This document shows positions 15,834-26,746 of a stretch of DNA of 34,160 bases, one piece after another (position 1 is the first letter of the stretch; each line of letters opens with the position of its first letter). This DNA comes from Polychytrium aggregatum (Eukaryota; Chytridiomycota; Chytridiomycetes; Polychytriales). The position numbers and the translations under genes were made by a program. The stretch covers positions 1 through 34,160 of the forward strand of contig NW_026516476.1 in the NCBI RefSeq assembly GCF_025602895.1, read 5' to 3'. Under the pieces are notes generated by a model. It did not search any database, was not told the origin of the DNA, and was given only the letters and a program-made list of their open reading frames with translations.

Positions 15834-18800
15834 TCACACGCCCCTGTTGCGGCTCTCGCCGACTCTCCAGCCCACACGGCGAGCCATGCGGGTGAACACT
15901 TCCTCCAAGAGGTCCCACAGGGACTCGCATGTCTCCAGGTCCCACTCGGGGACCCTTTCTCTCTGGCCATGGGAGCTCCTCTCCGGGATCTCCTCAAAGC
16001 CCATCCACGGCTTTGTTCGTTGGGGTCGCTGTCGTGGCCTCGTGGCCCTGAGCGCCCCAGTCGCTCTGTCACTGCTCGGTGTGGGGAGAAGGCTGCCTCT
16101 CCTGCTGGTCGTTGGGAACGGTGTGTCTCCGAGTCCGAGGTCGTCGTCCGAGACCAGGTCCGGGCTCAGATCGGCATCGTCGATCAGATCGATGCTTGGT
16201 GTTGTGTCCGAGAGCAAGTCGACACTCTGGTCGCTCTGCCAATCCCATCCGTGGCTGGGCAGGTCGTCGTCGATGTTGGTGAGGAAGGAAAAGTCCAGAT
16301 CTCTCTCCAGATTCAATTCCCAGTCTGGCACCGAGCTCATTTCGGAGCTCAGGTCTGTTGAGTCGTCGTCGGTCAGCCGGAGTCGCTCCAGTCGTGCCAG
16401 CACCTCTCGATGTGGGTACCAGAGCGACTCCCCGTCGTCATCCGAGACTGCTTCGTCAATGCTGGTCTCCCCATCCGACGTGGTGTCGGACACGATTGGT
16501 GGTGGCCTGCAATCCGCTCCACCGTCAGTGTCCTCGTGGTTCTTCTGTCTTGCTTTCTGTTGCTCAAAGGTGATCAGGTCCAGCAGCTTGTCGACTGGTC
16601 CCACTCCGATGGTCTGAGGCTCCACCCATGCTGGGTGTGATCGTTGAAGTTGGCGCACCTTCCTCGGGAGGATCCCTCTTGGGTCGATGCACCGCTGTGC
16701 GTGGGTGCGGTTGAACTCCACGGTGGCTCCGTTTGTCGAACATTGTCGGCACATTTGAAGCCGGCCTGTGTGGATGGCCCGGGAAGGCTCCGAGTCTCCA
16801 CCGAACCATGAGCTCGAGGATGGGTTTGGATCCTTGGTACCCTTCCGCCATCCAGAGACCTGACATCTGGGTTGACGGTGTGCATGCCGCCGTCAGCTGT
16901 TGATTCCCTCGAAACGCTGTTCTCATATGCTCAGTGAGCATGAGCTCCTTGATGGGTGTGGTGACAGCGTCCTCATTCATCGTGGTGGTACTCTGTCGGT
17001 TTGTTCGGTTGTGGGATCCTTCCTCACTACTCGTGATCCCGGAGAGCCCGTTCCCGAGCAGCCGTCTGCGTCGTTGCGAGGTGGATAGTGGGACCATGAT
17101 GAGTCCCGTGACGATCTCGATCTGTTCTGGTGTTGATCGTGGGACTGGGCTGGTCGGTTTCCGTTGCGCTCCTTCCTTCCCCAGGAAGGCCTCGGTTGCG
17201 GTTAGGCTTTGGTCCGAGTCTAGTCTGCGCATTAGTTTGACCCAATACGGGTCTTCCATCACTTGGTAGCCAAGGAATTGGTTGGGGTGGTGGGGGTGTC
17301 TGATTGTGTTTCTCATGATCAGTGCTATGAGCTTGATGTGATCGGAGGACGCGTCTTCCATATCTCGTCCAGGTTTGGAAGGTCAGGATCTTGATTCTCA
17401 TGGACAGTTTTGGCAGTCCACAGCTCAGATGCATGGCTCCGGCCGATGTCCCAGGGCCGACTCTGAACATTGCCCTCAGTGCATTTGTCTGGACCTTGTC
17501 GATTCGTTCTTGCTGTGCCTCGGGTAGGAGGTCCAGTGCCAGGCCGTATTCGAGCCTTGGCCTGATGAAGGCTCGGTAAGTTCTCACGATGGTCCTTGCA
17601 GACGCTCCTCCGAGCCTGATTCCAAGCTTGACGATGCTCTTCACGGCCATGTTGGCTTTCTCGACCAGGTGGTCGACTTGTCGATCGACTCGGAACCCGT
17701 TGGCGTCGATGATCGTTCCAAGGTATTTGAACTCTTTCGCCGTCGGCAGCTCTTCTCCGTAGAGAGTGGCCTTGGTGGTCGCGGCGGGGTAGTTGGTCGA
17801 GAGGATGATCTCGCATTTGCTTGGTGCGAACTTGTACCTGTTTTCGGTGCTGTGTCGTTCGCATATATCCAGGAGCTTCTGTGTCGAAGCTGGACTTGCG
17901 ACAAGTACTCCATCGTCGGCGAACCATAACGAGTTGACCTTGATTGTCGACACCGTGCTGGTTGAGAGCTCTAGGTCTTCGTCGGCGCTGGTTGTGCCCC
18001 GTCTCAGGAGCTCTGGTAAGTCATCGATGAAAGCGCTGAACAGCAAGGGACTCAGTACAGATCCCTGTATGAGCCCTTTTTGGAAGCCACACAGGTTCTG
18101 ACCGACGTCCCTTGCTGGCGACTCTCACCATTGTCCTATCAAACAGCGCCTTGAGGATCCCGAGTGCGGTCGAGCTTGCTCCTCTATCTTTGATTTTTTC
18201 CCACAGGCGTTCCCTCCAGACGGTGTCGTACGCCGCCTTGATGTCCAGGAACACCAAGGAGTACTCCAAGCCTTGGAGCCTCTTCATCCGAATCAGGCTG
18301 TCCAGGGAGTAGACCTGGTCGAGCGTGCCTCGTCCTGGTCGGAATCCTCCCTGGACAATGTCCATCGTCCCAATTTCCTTTGTGAGGTACGGGAGGAGGA
18401 TGCGCTCCGCTATCTTGCGGAGCACTTGTGTCAATCCGATTGGCCTGTACATTGCCGGGTCAAGTATTGATCCTTTGTTTTTGTACACGGGGTGGATCAA
18501 CACTTCGTTCCACGACACGGGGACAACCGAAGCTTTGACCGCCGCCTTCATGATGATCTGGAGCCACTCGGCAAGCACCGGTGCCACTGGGTGCAGCAAC
18601 TCGCTTTTGATTCTGTCTGACCCACAGGCCTTCATCTTGGGGGACGCCCGGATGGCCGCGATGATGTCCTGGATGTCGAATTGTGGAAGGTACTGGTCCT
18701 CAGTGAGAGGCCGGGGGGTTCCCTCTGGCCCTGCCGGTCTGGTTGTCCGGTCGTACTGCTCTCCTGTATCTCGGCTATGGGCCGAGACCGAGCCGTAGTG

Positions 18801-20127
18801 GGCCACTAGTCGTTCCAGTGCCTCGTCCGAACTATCCAACTGGTACGCATCCGCGAGCTCTCTGCGTTTCTGCTCGGCGGCTAGGGCTTTTGTTGACTCT
18901 GAGCTGTTGAGTCTATGGAGCTTGCTGAGGAATTTGTCATGGAGGGACTTCCTTGCTGTTCGGAGTGCTGCCACTTCTTTTGCCCGAGCCATACTGAGCT
19001 CTCTTCTACACTCATTGGCTTACTTCGTCTCCAATGTCCTTCCTCTTCAGTCGTCGGCACAGCTGGCGTCGGATGTTGGCCAATCGGCGGATCTCTGGCT
19101 TGTGTAACATGTCATGGGTGACGCGTCGAATCTCCGACTTTCCCACGGTTCGTTCCGCAATGTTGTTCACCATGGTGGTGAGTGCTTCCCAGGCTTTGTT
19201 CATGGCGAACTGTGCTCCGCGCTCCGAGATCTGATGTTGAGGCCCTCCCAGGATTGGTTTGAGGGCCGTCGTGATTGTCAAAGTTCCCTCCACTTGGCGG
19301 TCATTAAACAGCTGGACGTATTGGGCCTTGACCTCGCGGTCCTTGAGCCTGCCAATCTTCCACCGCCATTGGTCGACCCTGGGATAGTGTGTGACCTCTA
19401 TCCTCAGGGTCGCCCAGATGGCCTTGTGGTCGGACCTTCCTCGGTAGGCTCCAGCAGCGTCGACTTGGAGCCGAGGGTCGCTGCTGGCCAAGGTCTTTGA
19501 AACGAAGATGTAATCGATGGTTGAAGCACTCTCGCCTCGTTCCCGGGTGTGGGTCGGGATGATTTCTGGGGCAACGACTCGCATCCGGGCTCGGCTCAGG
19601 GTGTCCAGGAGTGCTTTCTCCTTGTTCCTGGGGGCCGACGGTCTCCCCTGGAGTGCAGCCAGTCTGGTGTTGAAGTCCCCGACAACGATCACCTGGGTGT
19701 CGGGGTCCGACGCCTTCTGCTGTATGGACTTGATGGCGGCCCTGAATGCTTCGATCTTCATGCTGGGGCTTAAGTAAAAGTTCCCTATGTGGATGTTGTC
19801 CTTGTACTTGAACCACATGGTGGCTCCGTCGTTGCGGACCTCCACGTTGGATATGTCTCGTGGGTCGACTGTCGCTGGGTTATAGAGGAACGCCATTCCT
19901 CTCCCAGCTTCTCCCTGCGTTCCTGGGATAGTGATGGTGTAGTCTCTGAGGGGATTTCGATCTTTTGTTTTGAGTAAAGTTTCTTGAAGACCGATAAAAT
20001 CAATCTTCATGTTCGTTATGAGGTCCTTCACAGCAGTATGGTTGTTGGCCAAGCCACAGACATTGAAGGATGCAACGGTCAGAGATGTCTGAACTCTGCC
20101 GTCTCCTGTTGTCTGGGCTGGATTCAT
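15834..20127 (-). pseudogene. LINE LA-3 ORF2 (APE endonuclease and reverse transcriptase), broken by at least four frameshifts
   Basis: The start ATG (20125-20127) overlaps the ORF1 stop as ATGA. 19012-20127 encodes an intact apurinic-type endonuclease: SFNVCG, LQETL, VVGDFN, TIDYIFVS and SDHKAIWA. The frame changes near 19000-19015. The RT then continues at about 18080-19001 with HPVYKNKGSILDPAMYRPIG and FLDIKAAYDTV. An extra A in a minus-strand A-run (18077-18081) shifts it again just before FSAFIDDLP. The RT catalytic WFADDGVLV lies in the third piece (about 17362-18076). Another shift is at about 17361-17366, and a single-base insertion at 16774 breaks the Cys/His region. Comparison with LA-2 and LB defines each break. 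The rest is alignable, so inactivation is recent or the breaks are consensus errors. Confidence 0.85.
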
Positions 20128-22715
20128 AATCGGATGGGGAGTGCATTTCTGCTGGGCGTCTGCCCCTCCCCATCGCTCGACGAGTCCATATCCATCACCT
20201 CGTGCTCGAGGTTGGGTCTTTGGCTCTCGGTCTGTTGTGTACTCATGACCCGATCAGTCGTCATGGTTGGCCCGGATGACGCGTGTCGTCCGGTCATGGC
20301 CATGCGCGGTGCTGCGCCACTCGGTGCCTGGACGGCTGCACTTGCTTTCCGGCCAGCTCGTCCATTGGCAAGGGTCCGACTGCCACTTTCAACTGGTTCA
20401 CTGAGCAAGTTCGAGCTGTTACCGCCTCGTCGTTCTGCGGTCAGGTTTGGGGGCCTCCCTTCTGTAGGAGTCTGAGACACTGCCTGGGACACTGCCCGGG
20501 GCATGGCCTGGGGCACCGCCTTGACATCATCTTTCTTGATTTCCTTGCCCGACATGGCTCTGACGAGAAGTTCGTCGTACTCTTGCCGGTATTGTTCGGG
20601 CACCCTCATTTGAATGCATCGACGCACAGGGGTCGACTTTGCCTTTGCCGCTTGTCGGACCGACTTGACGATGAAGGTCTTGATTACCTCGGTCTTTGGG
20701 AGACTGAGTCCGTGGTGCTTGAAACCGTTGATCACATCATAGGCTTGAATGACCCTGACCTTGCCGTGTTCTGAGGATAACGCCTCAAACTCGGCTGCAA
20801 TCCGGTCTTTCTTTGTTTTGTCTTGAAGGAGGACCTCCATCACCGAAGCCTCGGGGAAGTTGAGTTCAGCAAACTCCCTTGTGTCGAGTCCGCACATTTT
20901 CAGGTTGCGGCGGATGCGACCCAGATCACCACATCGTATCCCCTCAATGTACATCCACTCCATGTTGGTCACGATCTCCTTGAACTTTTCGTTCTTGAGC
21001 TCGTCGTTGGGGATGTTTCCTGGGACCACCACAGGGTTGTTGGTGGTTCTTGGCTGGATTGTCTTGGACGTGCCAGGCATTCTACCTGTCGTGAGGACCC
21101 TCTTCCATTCTTGGATTTGCTGGGTCTCGTCCATACGACCGATGATTCGCTCTGTGGTAGCGATGTTCTTCATCAAGGCGGCCTTGTACGTGACTGGCTT
21201 GCCTTGGTCCTGCGCAATGTGGGCCTGGTTCGGATGGGTCTGCCCAATTTGGGCTTGGTGCTTGGTGCCTCGGGCCTGGGTTGCATCCATCTGCTTTGAG
21301 ATCATCTGGGCTTGGTCTCGGGCCTTGCGCACGGCTTCGTTTGCTTTGGCAATCTTGTGGATGAGTGCTTTGGTTCTTGCATCCATCCAATCCTCAATCA
21401 GCGTCTCGAAGATGAGTTGCTGAATCAGGTCGGCGCTCGTCTTGGCTGCTTCGAGTGCCTCGGCCAGGCTGACCTCAGTGCTCTTTCTAGCAACAGCAGC
21501 TTTAGTGCTTGCCACTACCTGTGGGACGGCTGGATGCTCCTTTGCCATGGGGCCCCTCTCATCGACTTGGGGTCTGGTGCTTGTTGGCTCAGTCCCCTGG
21601 TCGACGTCTCTGTTGTGGCGGGTCGCTCGTATGATTCCGGTAGCGGTTCCCACTGCCTGGGAAGTGGTTCTGGGTGTGGTTGGCGTGGCCTTGACAATCT
21701 CCATGGTGGATTCAACTGCTTGGGACGCCATTGGACTTTCGGTCTCTCTGTCATAGCCATCCACTTCAAAACCACACTTGGTGTGAAACCGGTCTTTGAA
21801 CCGGTCAGTGTAGGACTTCACGAATGATTGTCTGAACTCCCTGGTCGCGTGGCGCATGTGCGCCCAGAACTGAAAGGCCGTCATTTGTCCTTGGCACGGA
21901 GTCGTGCCCTCCTTTCGTGGGCATCTCAGGTGGACTTCGTCTTTGCCATGCTTGACAGTCTTCCATGGGGTGTTCGAGGTCTTCTTGCACTTTCTGCACT
22001 CGACTGTGCCCTGGAGCTTGCTTGTAACCGTGCTCCAAAGCAGGCTATTCATGCCTCCAACATCAATGGTCTGTGCTGCTGCTCTGTAGTCCTCGGTGCT
22101 GATCGCCCTGTCCCAGCGATCCCAGAACAGGTCTTGCCAGTCTTGGGTGACAGTGACTTGCTTTGGAGGAGTCTGAGTTTGGGGCTGGGTCGGAGTGAGC
22201 GACCCCTGAGTTGGCTTCGACGCAGGGTTCGCTTGGTCGTTCTCGATGTCATCCAAGTCTTCGTCCATGGGGTGGAGCCAGGCGAGGAACAATTCGTCGT
22301 CGTCGATGGATGGTCTGGCTTGAGAGGTGCTACCGCTTGGGTTTGGTGGTTCCTCTCTTGCCTCGAGGTCGACAATCTCGGCAGGGTTGGGGTCGGTTCT
22401 GGGTCTGGATCTTGCTCCGTTCTCACGGCTACCAGCTGCCTGGGCCTTGGAACCATGTACTCTGTTGGTAGCACTACCTCTGGGGTCGAGGCCGGTGGGC
22501 CCAAAGTTGAAGTTTTCCGGGTTCAACTCAAAGCCTGGGCGAAGGCTAGTGCCTCCAGGGAGCCTGAGGGTACTGTCGGGCATCGAGTTCCTTCTCTTGA
22601 AAAAGGACGTGACCTCGGGGGTAGCTTGGGCCTTTCTCTTTCCTCCCTGGCTTGACCCATCGGGTGAAACCAGGGGGATTTGGGATGGCTGGGGTGTCTG
22701 TGGTCTCCCAGACAT
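20124..22715 (-). CDS. LINE LA-3 ORF1 protein (gag-like, zinc-ribbon-like motif)
   Basis: 863 residues from the ATG at 22713-22715. The N-terminal ~180 residues are basic and low complexity. Then comes a strictly spaced Cys motif, C240-x2-C243-x21-C265-x8-C274, with WKTVKHGKDEVHLRC between and MTAFQFWAHMRHATRE after. LB ORF1 has the same spacing, so a bound zinc is likely. A Gln/Ala-rich helical region follows. A second conserved block lies at about 590-720 (YIEGIRCGDLGRIRRNLKMC, LDTREFAELNFPEASVMEVL, VRRCIQMRVPEQY). I recognise no Pfam family with confidence. The likely role is RNA binding in the LINE ribonucleoprotein. The stop overlaps the ORF2 start (ATGA), which suggests termination-reinitiation. 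Confidence 0.9.
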   Translation of the reverse strand: MSGRPQTPQPSQIPLVSPDGSSQGGKRKAQATPEVTSFFKRRNSMPDSTLRLPGGTSLRPGFELNPENFNFGPTGLDPRGSATNRVHGSKAQAAGSRENGARSRPRTDPNPAEIVDLEAREEPPNPSGSTSQARPSIDDDELFLAWLHPMDEDLDDIENDQANPASKPTQGSLTPTQPQTQTPPKQVTVTQDWQDLFWDRWDRAISTEDYRAAAQTIDVGGMNSLLWSTVTSKLQGTVECRKCKKTSNTPWKTVKHGKDEVHLRCPRKEGTTPCQGQMTAFQFWAHMRHATREFRQSFVKSYTDRFKDRFHTKCGFEVDGYDRETESPMASQAVESTMEIVKATPTTPRTTSQAVGTATGIIRATRHNRDVDQGTEPTSTRPQVDERGPMAKEHPAVPQVVASTKAAVARKSTEVSLAEALEAAKTSADLIQQLIFETLIEDWMDARTKALIHKIAKANEAVRKARDQAQMISKQMDATQARGTKHQAQIGQTHPNQAHIAQDQGKPVTYKAALMKNIATTERIIGRMDETQQIQEWKRVLTTGRMPGTSKTIQPRTTNNPVVVPGNIPNDELKNEKFKEIVTNMEWMYIEGIRCGDLGRIRRNLKMCGLDTREFAELNFPEASVMEVLLQDKTKKDRIAAEFEALSSEHGKVRVIQAYDVINGFKHHGLSLPKTEVIKTFIVKSVRQAAKAKSTPVRRCIQMRVPEQYRQEYDELLVRAMSGKEIKKDDVKAVPQAMPRAVSQAVSQTPTEGRPPNLTAERRGGNSSNLLSEPVESGSRTLANGRAGRKASAAVQAPSGAAPRMAMTGRHASSGPTMTTDRVMSTQQTESQRPNLEHEVMDMDSSSDGEGQTPSRNALPIRL

Positions 22716-23394
22716 CTCCGATACCAGGAGTGGATCCTTGGGGTCGGGGTGCTCCTAAGAGTATTTGGGTCGTTCCACGGTAGGAAACAAAGACACAGAT
22801 GGGCTACGTCCTGGTAGGCAAAGGTTAGGGCTCACTGATATTGAACGTTGGCTTTGGTCGACTTTGCGGGTCTCGGTTCAAGGTCTTGGTAAGGATGGTC
22901 ACTTGTCTCGTTCGGGTAAGGTTATTGCAAATCGCTTGGTCGGTGGTTATTTGGGTCGATTCACTGGAGGGGACGGAGTCTGGTCCGGTCCAGTTGATGA
23001 GGGCTGTGCGTTCCAGTTGGGGGGTTGACTGTTCCAGTTGAGGATCTTACTGTTCCAGTTGTGGATCTCTTACTGTTCCAGTTGGGGGTGATGGGAACAG
23101 GAGGATCGTGAGTGACGACCTTTTATATCTTAGGGTATCACATCATCACCACCCAGCACCCAACCCACCGTTTGTCTCTCCATTCGTATCGGCATTCCCA
23201 CTCCGGTCGGAGTCCCCCAAGCATCCGATGGTCGCCGTGCTTATCTCCGGCTCGGACTGCCATGAACAAGAGCAAGTCCTTGCTTTTCTGGACCCGGTGA
23301 CTTGCTCATCCCGAGGCAGGGCTATCTGTCGGAACGAACTCTCATGGATCCTCCGATAATCTTGGGTCCATCTGGAACATTGGGGTGATTCCCA
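22716..23394 (-). other. LA-3 5' UTR with tandem repeats
   Basis: Same sequence as 554-1232. It contains the 21-bp-spaced TTCCAGTTG repeats (22987-23087) and the TATAAAAG match (23120-23127). There is no supported gene. It ends at a 5' truncation against the LB-3 poly-T. Confidence 0.8.
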
Positions 23395-26300
23395 TTTTTT
23401 TTTTTTTTGTTACTATAGTCAACTTTATTCAAGAAGACAAGCCATCAGGTCCAACAGGTTGGTACCCCGGCACGTTGAGTACACAGGCAAGCCTATTTAC
23501 TCCTGTTGCAGCCTAGTGCTGCCTCAGCTGCCCACAAGGTCTGAGACCAAGCGGGTGAACACATTTTCGAGCAGTTCCCACAAGGGAACAGCAGGATCGA
23601 GGGGGGGTCGGGGTGGAGGAATGACAAGTGCTGACACTATACTACGCTGTGATGAGGGTGCAGGGAGAGACTGCAAGGGTGGGACTACACTGGGTGTGGG
23701 AGTGGGTGGTGGTGCTGGGTGTGCACCAAGTGCGAATGCTCGGAAGGCAGTGCGGGGAGCGGGTACATGAGCAGCAAGTGATCCAAGTGCGGGAGGGGTG
23801 CGACTGCGAGGGGGAGTGCGATCGAAACTGAGCAGGTCCAGCAGCTTGTCCACTGGTCCCACTCCGGCTATACCACTTTCCACCCAAGTCGGGTGGGCCG
23901 TCTTGAGGGCTGCGACCTTGCGGACCAGGACTTGATGCGGATCCACACACTGCTGTGCGTGGGTCCTGGTCAAGTCGATCCCGGATCCGTGTCGAGCCAG
24001 GTTCTTGCACTTGCGGTAGCCAAATCTGAAGTGGCCTGGGAGAGCACCGAGTCGCCATCGGACCATGAACATGAGCATGATCATGGATCCTTGGTACCCG
24101 CGAGCCTCCCAGAGTCCCGACATCTTGGTCGACGGGGTGCAGGCGGCGGTGAGCTGCTTGGAGCGGTCGAAGCCGTTCTTCATGTGGTCCTCGAAGATGA
24201 GGGTCTTGATCGGGACGGGCTGGGGTCGGGGCGGTCCGGGCGGCGGCGGCTGGTGTCGGGTCTTGCCTCGGTAGATCTCCGTGGCCGTGAGGGAGTGGTC
24301 GGCCTCTTGTCGGCGGACCACCATGGCCCAGTGCGGATCGGCTCGGACTCCTTGGCCGAGGAACTGGTCGGGGTGGTAGGGCGCAATGATCTTGTTGCGC
24401 AGGATCATCGACAGCATCTTGTCGCCGTCAGAGACTTGGTCGTCCCAGCGGGCCCAGTTCTGCAGGGCCAGCATCTTGACACGGACCGACATCTTGGGAA
24501 GGCCGCAGTTGAGGTGCATGGCACCGACGGGAGTGCCGGGGCCGACGCGGAACATGGTGCGGAGGGCCGTCATCTGGGCGTCGTCGAGGCGGTCGCGCAG
24601 AGCTGGGTCGGGGATGTCCATGGCCATCCCGTATTCGAGGGTCGGCCGCACAAAGGTCTTGTAGACCTGGGTGATGGTCTTGGCCGAGACCTTGCCGAGG
24701 GTGATGCCGAGTCCAACCACGGTGTCGGTGACCATGTGGACCTTGCGGAGGAGCTTGTCGAACTGGAGGTCCGGGCGGAATCCGTCAATGTCGACCATGA
24801 CACCGAGGTAGCGGAACTGGAGGACCTTGGGCAGCTCGGTGCCGTACAGCTTGGCGGGATGGAGCTGGTCGACGTTGCAGGCCGAGTACAGCACCTCGCA
24901 CTTGGGAGGCGAGAAGCGGTACCGGTTGTCGATGCTGTGGCGTTCGCAGATATCCAGCATGGCCTGGGTGCGGCCAGCCGGACAGATGAGGACACCGTCA
25001 TCGGCAAACCAGAGCGAGTTGACCCGGAGACGGTGGTGGCGACTCGAGGCAAGCACAAGTCCGTCCTCGGCTCGGAGCAGTCCAGGCAGGTCGTCAATGT
25101 GGGCACTGAACAGAAGGGGACTCAGGACCGAGCCTTGGATGAGACCCTTCTGCAGCCACACAGGCTGCGACGTGCGGCCCTTGCTGGCGACGCGGACAAG
25201 AGTGCGGTCGAACATGGCCCTGAGGACCCCGACGGCGACCGGACCAGCACCTCGGGTGGCGATCTTGTCCCAGAGGCGCTCCCGCCAGACAGTGTCGTAG
25301 GCGGCCTTGATGTCGAGGAAGACCAGGCTGTACTCGTCGTCGCGGATCTTGTTCATGCGGACAAGAGCGTCGAGCGAGTACACCTGGTCGAGGGTGCCTC
25401 GGTCCGGGCGGAAGCCTCCCTGGGCAATGTCCATGATGCCGATCTCGCGGGTGAGGAACGGCAGCAGGACTCGCTCGGCGATCTTGCGGAGGACCTGGGT
25501 CAACCCGATGGGCCGGTACATGGCCGGATCGAGGATCGAACCCTTGTTCTTGTAGACCGGGTGGATCAGGACAGTGTTCCACTCGGTCGGGACGACGGAG
25601 GCCTTGAGGGCGGCCAGCAGGATGGCCCGGAGCCAGGGAGCGACCACGGGAGCGACAGGGTGCAGCATCTCGGCCTTGATCTTGTCCGGGCCGGAAGACT
25701 TGCGCTTGGGGGACTTGACGATGGCATCGGCCACCTCGTCCGACGACAATCGGGGAATGGAGCGGTCCTCGGGGAGCAGGCGCGGAACAGTGTCCAGGGG
25801 TCTTGGGCCGACGGTCCGGTCAAAGGCGGCACCGGGGGTGTCCTGGGAGTGCGAGGAGACCTTGCCGTAGTGGACCACAAGTCGCTCGAGGGCCTCGTCC
25901 GAGTTGTCAAAGTGGAAGGCGTCGTCGAGCTCCTTGCGCTTCTTCATGGCGGCCAGGGACTTGGCGACCTCGGAAGCGTTGAGGGAGTGCAGCTTGTTCA
26001 TGGCCAGGGTCTCGGCTGCTCGGCGGGACTGGACGATGAGGTTCTTTTCTTGTTTGCGGACAGCGCGGAGTTCGGCGCGCTTGTCCTCGGCGACGCGGAG
26101 GGAGAGCCCGGGCAACTTGAGCTGGTAGATGAGATCGCGGCGCCTCTCGCGAAGCTGCCGCATCTCGGGGATCAGGGCCGGGTCCTTCCAGACGGTCTTG
26201 ATGGAAGCCTTGCCGATGGTGGAGTCGGCAGCGGTGGTGATCAGGGCGATCATGATGGACCAGGCGCGGTCGATGCAGTCCTGGGCCGCACTCTCCGAGA

Positions 26301-26618
26301 TCGGAATGACCGATCCCCTTGAGATTGGCCGGAGTGCAGCCTGGATGCGCTGCAGACCGCGTTCGCGCTCGTCCAGCAGCGCCAAGAGGTACTGGGCGCG
26401 GACGGCAGGATCCTCGAGCTGGGCGATCTTCCACTGCCATTGGTCGACCTTTGGGTAGTACTTTGGCTGTACCCGCAGAGTCGCCCAGATGGGGAAGTGG
26501 TCGGACTGGCCACGGAAGGCACCGGCAGTGTCGACCTGCAGCAGCGGGTCGTTGTTGGCCTGGCGATGCGACACAAAGATGTAGTCGATCGTTGTCCAGC
26601 TGGGACCCCGCTGCCGGG
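23395..26618 (-). mobile_element. LINE family LB, copy LB-3 (5'-truncated)
   Basis: Poly-T 23395-23408, 3' UTR 23409-23523, then ORF2 coding sequence to a truncation at 26618 (after ctgccggg), corresponding to 29841 in LB-4. It is nearly identical to LB-4; differences include an Arg/Cys change in MNKI(R/C)DDEYS. On the right the LB-4 poly-T begins at once, and the rest of ORF2 and ORF1 are missing. Confidence 0.93.
23524..26618 (-). pseudogene. LINE LB-3 ORF2, lacking the first ~194 residues
   Basis: One uninterrupted frame of about 1031 codons, equal to residues ~195-1224 of LB-4 ORF2. It keeps only the end of the endonuclease (TIDYIFVSH, SDHFPIWAT), losing the Asn, Glu and first Asp catalytic residues. 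It retains a full RT (FLDIKAAYDTV, WFADDGVLI) and the C-terminal region. There is no ORF1, promoter or start codon in context, so it is a dead-on-arrival copy despite its open frame. Confidence 0.9.
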
Positions 26619-26646
26619 TTTTTTTTTTTTTGTTACTATAGTCAAC

Positions 26647-26652
26647 TTTATT
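26647..26652 (-). terminator. LB polyadenylation signal AATAAA
   Basis: AATAAA on the minus strand, 15 nt before the last templated base (26632) and the poly(A) tail. It is conserved in all LB copies long enough to contain it (for example 33016-33030 and 33140-33155). LA lacks it and has GAATATAC near the same place. Confidence 0.75.
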
Positions 26653-26746
26653 TAAGAAGACAAGCCATCAGGTCCAACAGGTTGGTACCCCGGCACGTTG
26701 AGTACACAGGCAAGCCTATTTACTCCTGTTGCAGCCTAGTGCTGCC

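Larger units (their letters stand above)
15738..23394 (-). mobile_element. LINE family LA, copy LA-3 (nearly full length, ORF2 broken)
   Basis: 15 T (15738-15752), 3' UTR (15753-15833), ORF2 (15834-20127, several frameshifts), ORF1 (20124-22715, intact) and 5' UTR (22716-23394). Compared with LA-1 it lacks the outermost ~196 bp of 5' sequence, being cut after gattcccat. LB-3 poly-T follows directly. Around 15967-15980 it shows the empty Gy2 target. This is the reference LA copy, 7.66 kb. Confidence 0.93.

Noticed and set aside
21828..22655. + strand open frame of 275 codons opposite LA ORF1, repeated at 17-493
   Set aside because: Mirror of a coding region in a duplicated element, with no recognisable motif.
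14962..23394. Nested insertion of LB-1/LB-2/LA-3 into LA-2 as an alternative to terminal addition
   Set aside because: LA-2 sequence 5' of 14961 does not resume after LB-1, LB-2 or LA-3 within the window, and no target duplication is seen. A very distant resumption outside the window cannot be excluded.
23893..26322. Long + strand open frame (809 codons), with a similar one at 26942-28393
   Set aside because: Lies exactly antisense to the LB ORF2 RT region. GC-rich third positions keep the complementary frame open, it repeats in each LB copy, and it shows no domain.
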